Source: Pelagicoccus sp. (GTDB lineage: Bacteria; Verrucomicrobiota; Verrucomicrobiia; Opitutales; Opitutaceae). From it: a DNA stretch of 57,154 nt. Shown here one piece after another: positions 52,082 through 57,154 of this stretch. The position numbers and the translations under genes were made by a program. The stretch covers positions 1-57,154 of the forward strand of contig JANQRJ010000073.1 in assembly GCA_028284635.1 (NCBI GenBank), given 5' to 3'. Each line of letters begins with the position of its first letter. Position 1 is the stretch's first letter. The notes under the pieces were generated by a model. The model was given only the letters and a program-made list of their open reading frames with translations, had not been told where the DNA came from and searched no databases.

Positions 52082-53100
52082 CTACAGCATCACTGTGGCG
52101 CTTCGCGCTCGGCGCCCTCGCGACCGCAACAGCCGCCCTCTTTCCTTTCTTCCAAGCCGCGAGCCAGTCGACGCCTGCTCCGCAGAAGCTCTCTCTGGGC
52201 ATCATCTCGACAGAGTCCTCATCCGAACTTCGCAAGGGATTCGACCCCTTCATCGACAGGCTTTCCCAGAGGCTGGATATGCCAGTCAAAGCGTATTTCG
52301 CCACCGACTACGCCGGAGTCATCGAAGCCATGCGCTTCAACAAAATCCAACTCGCCTGGATGGGCAACAAATCGGCCATCGAAGCGGTCGATCGAGCAGG
52401 AGCGGAAGTATTCGCCCAAACTACCAAGGCCAACGGAGATCAAGGCTACCACTCGGTCATAATCGTCAGACGCGACAGTCCTTTCCAAACGATCGACGAC
52501 CTCCTGGCCAAGCGTGAAGAACTCGCATTCGGAAACGGCGACCCCAACAGCACCTCGGGCTATCTCATCCCATTCCACTACCTCTGGACTCCGCGCGGCA
52601 TCAACCCGCAGTCCGATTTTAAACACACCCGCAACGCCAACCATGAGGTCAACTGCATTGCCGTCGCCATGGGCCAGATCGACTTCGCCACCGCCAACGA
52701 CGAGGCCCTCTACCGTCTTGGAATCGTGCGCCCGAAGCTCGCCCAGCGACTGCGCGTCGTCTGGCAAAGCCCTACCATTCCCAACGATCCACTCGTCTGG
52801 CGCAAAGACCTGCCCGAGGAAACCAAACGCCAAATCAAACGCGCCATCATGCATTTCGGACGCAAAGGCCCCGATGCCGCGAAAGAGCGAGAGATCCTCG
52901 CTGGGATAAGAGACGGCTGGGGACCTTTTCTCGACTCCGACGACAGCCAGCTCCTGCCCATCCGCGAAATCGCTCTGGAAAAGGAACGCCAGTCCATCCT
53001 GAGCAACAAGCGTCTCGATTCGGACGAAAAAGCGACCCGTATCCAAGCATTGGAGGCGCGACATCTCGAGCTTCTCGCCGCCCACGGAGGCTCTGAATGA
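52078..53100 (+). CDS. phnD: PhnD-type phosphonate-binding protein, set 2 (E. coli-like)
   Basis: A 340-aa periplasmic binding protein with a signal peptide (about 1-30, ending near AASQS). It resembles E. coli PhnD strongly: YAGVIEAMRFNKIQLAWMGNKSA, AVDRAGAEVFAQT, LAFGNGDPNSTSGYLIP, HEVNCIAVAMGQIDFATAN and IPNDPLVWRKDLPE. It is not a lipoprotein, unlike the two in phn locus 1. It overlaps phnC and phnE by 4 bp on each side. Confidence 0.93.
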   Translation: MTTASLWRFALGALATATAALFPFFQAASQSTPAPQKLSLGIISTESSSELRKGFDPFIDRLSQRLDMPVKAYFATDYAGVIEAMRFNKIQLAWMGNKSAIEAVDRAGAEVFAQTTKANGDQGYHSVIIVRRDSPFQTIDDLLAKREELAFGNGDPNSTSGYLIPFHYLWTPRGINPQSDFKHTRNANHEVNCIAVAMGQIDFATANDEALYRLGIVRPKLAQRLRVVWQSPTIPNDPLVWRKDLPEETKRQIKRAIMHFGRKGPDAAKEREILAGIRDGWGPFLDSDDSQLLPIREIALEKERQSILSNKRLDSDEKATRIQALEARHLELLAAHGGSE

Positions 53101-53915
53101 GAGTCGGCACCGTTCCTCAGAACCTGGTAGCGAGCGAACTCGCGCCCCCTCGGCTCTCTCTCCGACAGAAGCTGATTCGTCTAGGCTGCGCGATCGCCCT
53201 TCTCGTCCTTTTCGCCTGGGCCTATAAAGGGGCGGAAATCCGTATCCACGATCTCTGGACATATCGGGAAAACATGGTCGAGTACGCCATGGGCTTCACC
53301 CGACCCGATTTCCTGCAGTGGCCCCAGTACATCGCGGACATGACCACCACCCTGCAAGTCGCCCTCTGGGGCACCGCCCTCTCCATTGCTTTCGCCGTAC
53401 CCTTCAGCCTGCTCTGCTCCTCGAACCTCAGCCCATTCTGGATACGCCAGGCCACCCGTCGCCTCATGGACGCCCTGCGCTCCATCAACGAACTCGTATT
53501 CGCCATGCTGTTCGTCTCCGCCATCGGCCTCGGCCCGTTCGCCGGAGTTCTCGCCCTCTTCGCCCACAATCTCGGCACCCTCTCGAAGCTCTTTTCCGAA
53601 GCCGTCGAAGCGATAGACGAAGGCCCGCTGGACGGAGTGCGAGCCACCGGAGCAAGCCGACTGGTCGAGATCGTGTACGGAGTCCTGCCCCAAGTTCTCC
53701 CGCTGTGGACTTCCTACTCGCTCTACCGATTCGAGTCGAACGTGCGCTCCGCCACCGTGCTCGGCATCATCGGAGCCGGCGGCATCGGCACCCCCCTTTT
53801 CGAATCCATCCGCAGCTTCGCCTACTCCCAGACCGCCGCCATCCTCATAATCATCATAGTCGCCGTCAGCCTGATCGACCTCGCCTCCGCCCGCATCCGC
53901 AAAGCGCTTATCTAG
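53097..53915 (+). CDS. phnE: PhnE-type phosphonate ABC permease, set 2
   Basis: A 272-aa permease with six or so helices. The ABC contact loop GVRATGASRLVEIVYGVLPQVLPLW is followed by SNVRSATVLGIIGAGGIGTPLFE, the PhnE signature. It is the only permease in this set, so it would form a homodimer, in contrast to the two-permease set at 39287-40928. Confidence 0.93.
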   Translation: MRVGTVPQNLVASELAPPRLSLRQKLIRLGCAIALLVLFAWAYKGAEIRIHDLWTYRENMVEYAMGFTRPDFLQWPQYIADMTTTLQVALWGTALSIAFAVPFSLLCSSNLSPFWIRQATRRLMDALRSINELVFAMLFVSAIGLGPFAGVLALFAHNLGTLSKLFSEAVEAIDEGPLDGVRATGASRLVEIVYGVLPQVLPLWTSYSLYRFESNVRSATVLGIIGAGGIGTPLFESIRSFAYSQTAAILIIIIVAVSLIDLASARIRKALI

Positions 53916-54072
53916 TCTCCAAATTCCAAATCCTAACTCCTAATCTGGCAAAGCCAGAGCCAAATAGACTGAGGGCTGAAGGCCGAAGGCCGCTAAATCC
54001 CCCTTCAGTCTTCAGTCCAAATCCCTTCAGCCTCCATTCTTCACTCTTAACTCTTAATTCTTAACTCAAAAA

Positions 54073-54873
54073 ATGCCCACCCTAGGAGCCGCACTACGTC
54101 TCGAACGTCTAGACGAACTCAAAAACTGGATACAGGAAAGCGACAGAGATGTCGAAATCCAGGATCCCAGCTACGACTTTCCCCTTGGCAAGTGGAAGGA
54201 GAAGGCCGACTACTGGAACAAGTCCATGCCAGACTACCGCGGTCGCCTCGGCGTGCACGGACCCTACGACGGCATTCCCCTGGCTAGCCGAGATCCAGAC
54301 GCCCAAGCCTTCGCCCAGAAAAAGCTGCTAGACTGCCTGGACTTCTGCGAGGCCATCGCCGCCACCCACTGCGTCATCCACAGCCCCTTCCACTTTCTCG
54401 GCAGCAGCGCCGCCTGCCACACGCCGGCTTTCGGTCAAGAGCATCTCATTGGAAACACGCTCGCCACACTCGAACCCGTCATCGAGCGAGCCGCCCAGAT
54501 CGGCTGCATCCTCGTCGTGGAGAACATATTCGACCGCCACACCGCCGCCCTCCGAGCCCTGGTCGACGCCATCGAGAGCCCCTACCTCATGCGCAGCGTC
54601 GATACCGGCCACTCCCAAATCTCCTACAAGACGGCCAGCGGCCCCAGTCCCGAATTCTGCATCCTCGAAGCCGACGAAACCCTAGAGCATATCCATCTTC
54701 AGGATACGAACGGAGAAAACGACTATCACTGGACTCCCGGCCTAGGAGACATCAACTGGCAAGGAGTCTTCCGAGCCATCGACCAGATCAAAGCCGCCCC
54801 CCGCCTCATCATCGAAGTAAGAGACATCATGGGCGCCTACGAATACTTCAAGAAAAACGAGCTAGCCGATTAG
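54073..54873 (+). CDS. Sugar-phosphate isomerase/epimerase-like TIM-barrel protein
   Basis: A 266-aa protein of the xylose-isomerase/endonuclease IV TIM-barrel group, without signal peptide. Likely metal ligands lie in LVVENIF near 152-158, VDTGHSQ near 176-182, HIHLQDTNGENDYH near 212-225 and LIIEV near 250. It follows phnCDE set 2 by 157 bp on the same strand and might act on a sugar phosphonate or on the ribose phosphate left after cleavage. Association with phosphonate uptake is by position only. Confidence 0.8.
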   Translation: MPTLGAALRLERLDELKNWIQESDRDVEIQDPSYDFPLGKWKEKADYWNKSMPDYRGRLGVHGPYDGIPLASRDPDAQAFAQKKLLDCLDFCEAIAATHCVIHSPFHFLGSSAACHTPAFGQEHLIGNTLATLEPVIERAAQIGCILVVENIFDRHTAALRALVDAIESPYLMRSVDTGHSQISYKTASGPSPEFCILEADETLEHIHLQDTNGENDYHWTPGLGDINWQGVFRAIDQIKAAPRLIIEVRDIMGAYEYFKKNELAD

Positions 54874-54977
54874 CAATCTGGCACTAGCCTTCTCCCCAAA
54901 CCACTGACCACACCGATTTCGCCGATAGCAAAAAGCCAATCGCTATTTAAAAATCATCAGAGCCAATCTGGGCGGTC

Positions 54978-55454
54978 ATGGTTAAGAAGATGAGCACGAA
55001 AACCATCAGAGTCAGAGCTGCCGCGGTCATTCTTATGGATAACCGCATTCTGGCCCATGTCGTGCAAAACAGCGACGATGGCAAGACTTGGTTCATCCCG
55101 CCAGGCGGAGGACTCCAATACGGCGAATCGAGTACAATCGCCTTAAGAAGAGAAATAAAGGAAGAGCTAGAGTGGGACATTTCGATTGAACGCCTATTCG
55201 GTTGCTTTGAAAGTTGTCACACAATCAATGGAGTCGACGAACATGAGATCTCCTTCGTATACGAGGCCAAGCCTTGCAAAGGCTCGACGCTATCTTTTGC
55301 CAAACGCGAGATCGTCGAAGACAACGGGACGAAAAAGACCTTCCAATGGATAGAACTCAAAGACCTCGCGCAACCCCAACACCTGCTCTATCCAGAGGGA
55401 CTGCTAGAGAAGATCAAAGCGAGAAGAGCTGGGCAATACGTGGTCACGCTTTAA
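54978..55454 (+). CDS. Nudix hydrolase
   Basis: A 158-aa enzyme with a full Nudix box at about 40-62: GGLQYGE then REIKEELEW (pattern GX5EX7REUXEE, with glutamate in place of the late glycine). It cuts nucleoside diphosphate-linked compounds. The start at 54978 has a weak ribosome site; 54990 (MSTKTIRVRAAAV) is an alternative that keeps all of the domain. The substrate cannot be told. It shares the strand with the genes around it, but the spacing (104 bp before, 200 bp after) suggests separate transcription. Confidence 0.85.
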   Translation: MVKKMSTKTIRVRAAAVILMDNRILAHVVQNSDDGKTWFIPPGGGLQYGESSTIALRREIKEELEWDISIERLFGCFESCHTINGVDEHEISFVYEAKPCKGSTLSFAKREIVEDNGTKKTFQWIELKDLAQPQHLLYPEGLLEKIKARRAGQYVVTL

Positions 55455-55472
55455 TATGGGAACTTGCTTCGA

Positions 55473-55550
55473 GGTAGGGCCCGATCGCCGAGCGGGCCGC
55501 AATGCAGTATCATCCATTCTATGCGACCCGCTCGGCGAACGGGTCCTGCC
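55473..55550. repeat. REP pair, family D
   Basis: GGTAGGGCCCGATCGCCGAG, then CGGGCC, on the left; GACCCGCTCGGCGAACGGGTC on the right. Mini-stems GGCCCG/CGGGCC and GACCCG/CGGGTC are compensatory variants of GGACCG/CGGTCC elsewhere. The right end has decayed to CCTGCC. Confidence 0.7.
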
Positions 55551-55654
55551 TTGGCAAACCGACGAACAAGCAGATTCAGGATACCCATCACTTTCAATCG
55601 CGCCCAGAAAAACAGGATCGGACTCATTGCCTTGCTTTTGGAAAGACTAATACA

Positions 55655-56428
55655 ATGCCAACCTGGAATCCAGATCAGTACCTGAAGTTCGAAGGCGAAC
55701 GCACTCAGCCTGCGATCGACTTGGCCTCCCGCATCGCTCTCGAGAATCCGAATCGCATCATCGACCTCGGTTGCGGGTCCGGCAATAGCACTGCCGTACT
55801 GCGGAGCCGATGGCCATCGGCCCAAATAGCCGGCCTCGACAGCTCTCCCCAGATGATCGAAGCCTGCAAACAGCAGCAGTCGGGCGAGGAATGGCTACTG
55901 GAAAGCATCGAATCCTGGTATCCGCCCTACGAATACGATATCATCTTTTCGAATGCCGCCTTCCAATGGATCAGCGACCTAGAGCCCACGCTTCATAGAC
56001 TAATGGACTCGCTCGCCCCAGAAGGGGCGCTTGCATTCCAAGTGCCCAACAATCAGTCCTCCCCCTATCATCAGAGCATTATAGAGGTAGCAGAGAGCCC
56101 GCGATGGGAGGCTTCGACGCGGACAGCAAAGAATCCGCTCACCTACAAGCCATCCACCTACTACTACGACCTTCTAAGCGATCGGTGCCGCAAGATCGCG
56201 ATCTGGGAAACGAAGTACTATCAAGTCATGCAGGACCATCAAGCGATCCTCGAGTGGGTTACAGGAACCGGCCTGAGACCCTATCTTGAAGCCCTGCCGA
56301 ATCAGACCGATCGAGAAGCCTTCAAAGCCGATATCCTGGAAAAGTACAAGCAATCCTACCCGCAGAGCTCGGATAGGAAAGTTCTATTCCCCTTCAATCG
56401 GCAGTTTGTCGTCGCGTATAGGCACTAG
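55655..56428 (+). CDS. tam: Trans-aconitate 2-methyltransferase-like SAM enzyme
   Basis: The start at 55655 is chosen for the GGAAAG ribosome site about 9 bases upstream and because family proteins start MxxWNPxxYLxF; the longer open frame runs back into a REP pair. The 257-aa enzyme has the SAM motif IIDLGCGSGNS near 35-45, LDSSPQMIEA near 60-69 and the family stretches FSNAAFQWISD and WVTGTGLRPYL, close to E. coli Tam. It would methylate trans-aconitate or a related acid. The next gene starts 3 bp after. Confidence 0.87.
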   Translation: MPTWNPDQYLKFEGERTQPAIDLASRIALENPNRIIDLGCGSGNSTAVLRSRWPSAQIAGLDSSPQMIEACKQQQSGEEWLLESIESWYPPYEYDIIFSNAAFQWISDLEPTLHRLMDSLAPEGALAFQVPNNQSSPYHQSIIEVAESPRWEASTRTAKNPLTYKPSTYYYDLLSDRCRKIAIWETKYYQVMQDHQAILEWVTGTGLRPYLEALPNQTDREAFKADILEKYKQSYPQSSDRKVLFPFNRQFVVAYRH

Positions 56429-56431
56429 CCC

Positions 56432-56980
56432 ATGTCCAAGCAAGAGCTCCCAAGCCTAGTCATCGTCGCCGGTCGTCCCGGGGCAGGCAAAACCACCCTC
56501 GCCAAGAAGCTCGCGCGGGATATCCATTGTCCACTCGTCAGCCGAGACGCCATCAAAGAGGGGGTTGTAAACACTATTGGCGACAAGGGAGAACCTGGAG
56601 GTCCCCTTACCTGGCGCGTCTACGAGACCTTTTTCGCCAATATCGAGCTGCTGCTGCGAAATCAGGTCACCCTCGTAGCCGAAGCCGCTTTCCAACATAA
56701 GAACTGGGCTCCAAAATTAGAGCCACTAGCGAAAGTCGCCCATCTGAGAATCGTCCTTTGCCAAATCGACCCTGTCCTCGCCAATACCAGAGTACAGCAG
56801 CGACGCGAAAACGACAAAAGCTGGGACCGCTTCCACAACAAGACGCTCGACCAAGTCAAACAAGCTCCCAAGGCCTACGATCCACCCAGACTAAACCATC
56901 CAACCCTAGCAGTGGACAGCTCCGATCAATATAACCCCAATTTCAAAGAGATCCTCGCCTTCGCCCAAAGCAAAACCTAG
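56432..56980 (+). CDS. P-loop kinase of the AAA_33/zeta-toxin-like group
   Basis: A 182-aa protein with Walker A GRPGAGKTT at 13-21, SRDAIKEG near 37-44 and an arginine-rich region RVQQRRENDK near 126-135. Such proteins phosphorylate small molecules or tRNA-related substrates. It is not PhnN: the guanylate-kinase-type motifs of that family are not seen. It starts 3 bp after tam and is probably co-transcribed with it. The substrate is unknown. Confidence 0.8.
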   Translation: MSKQELPSLVIVAGRPGAGKTTLAKKLARDIHCPLVSRDAIKEGVVNTIGDKGEPGGPLTWRVYETFFANIELLLRNQVTLVAEAAFQHKNWAPKLEPLAKVAHLRIVLCQIDPVLANTRVQQRRENDKSWDRFHNKTLDQVKQAPKAYDPPRLNHPTLAVDSSDQYNPNFKEILAFAQSKT

Positions 56981-57050
56981 AAATTAGTTTTCCCACAGAT
57001 TGCACAGATCTTCACAGATATCCAATTGATAGAAGCTCAGTGAATATTAT

Positions 57051-57154
57051 ATGGAACTAGAACCTATCCCGAAACCTATCATGAATGCCGTTATGTCTGA
57101 AATTGCCTGCAGCAAGGCGGATTTGGCGAGCGAATACGCGGGCGTATTTGTCGC
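57051..57154 (+). CDS. Possible start of a gene cut by the window end
   Basis: An open frame begins ATGGAACTAG at 57051 and runs to the window edge without a stop (34 codons, MELEPIPKPIMNAVMSEIAC and on). It is too short to classify. The region before it, 56981-57050, has three loose CACAGAT repeats (56995-57020). Confidence 0.4.
   Translation, partial: MELEPIPKPIMNAVMSEIACSKADLASEYAGVFV

Noticed and set aside
53916-54072. A regulatory RNA between phnE and the isomerase gene
   Set aside because: Only short AACTCTTAA-type repeats and a GGCCGAAGGCC stretch are visible, with no convincing fold.
55502-55654. Upstream extension of the tam-like gene
   Set aside because: It runs through a REP pair; the start at 55655 has a ribosome site and the family N-terminus.
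56432-56980. Assignment as phnN (ribose bisphosphokinase)
   Set aside because: The motifs fit an AAA_33/zeta-like kinase, and it lies with tam, far from the phn genes.

Overview
The window looks like chromosomal DNA from a Gram-negative, probably marine, heterotroph. The mix of Ton systems, exported catabolic enzymes, C-P-lyase genes and dense GTAG-type palindromic repeats suggests Verrucomicrobiota (Opitutae, Pelagicoccus-like). This is inferred from gene content; no rRNA or tRNA gene is visible.

Region 1 (1-13.9 kb): an exported PLP aminotransferase lies behind a complete Ton operon on the minus strand (DUF3450 - long ExbB/TtpC - ExbB - ExbD - TonB - TPR, the gene order of the Vibrio TonB2 system). 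A TonB-dependent receptor is next to it. A second outer-membrane barrel and an MFS carrier diverge from the receptor.

Region 2 (14.3-27.5 kb): two more exported HisC-type aminotransferases face a plus-strand series: Tat-exported flavin amine oxidase, small cytochrome c, ammonium transporter and a membrane-anchored triple RidA protein (the first three overlap), then an aldehyde dehydrogenase, gamma-glutamyltransferase and M19 dipeptidase. I read this as a periplasmic module that frees amino acids from gamma-glutamyl peptides and deaminates amines. Electrons would go to cytochrome c, imines to RidA and ammonium to Amt.

Region 3 (28-34 kb): a second copy of the six-gene Ton operon, so the catabolic genes sit between two paralogous Ton operons.

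Region 4 (34.1-49 kb): a long minus-strand phosphonate locus phnGHIJK-L-D-D-C-E-E-M, followed by two ABC exporter half-transporters. PhnJ keeps its glycyl-radical glycine but has lost three of four conserved cysteines, including the catalytic one. PhnM and PhnK are also altered at signature positions. This is the strongest candidate for an undescribed system: a C-P-lyase-like complex that probably does not do standard radical-SAM C-P cleavage.

Region 5 (50-57 kb): a secreted protein with a TonB-C-like domain, and, divergent from it, a second and canonical PhnCDE transporter with a sugar-phosphate isomerase-like gene. A Pho-box-like set of 11-bp-spaced repeats lies between them. Then come a Nudix hydrolase, a Tam-like methyltransferase and a P-loop kinase.

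Gaps between genes are full of palindromic repeats of at least seven families. Most start with GTAG followed by a hairpin, as REP/BIME sequences mobilised by RAYT transposases do. Some are nested, one lies inside a coding region, and a 364-bp element with terminal inverted repeats has inserted in the tip of one.
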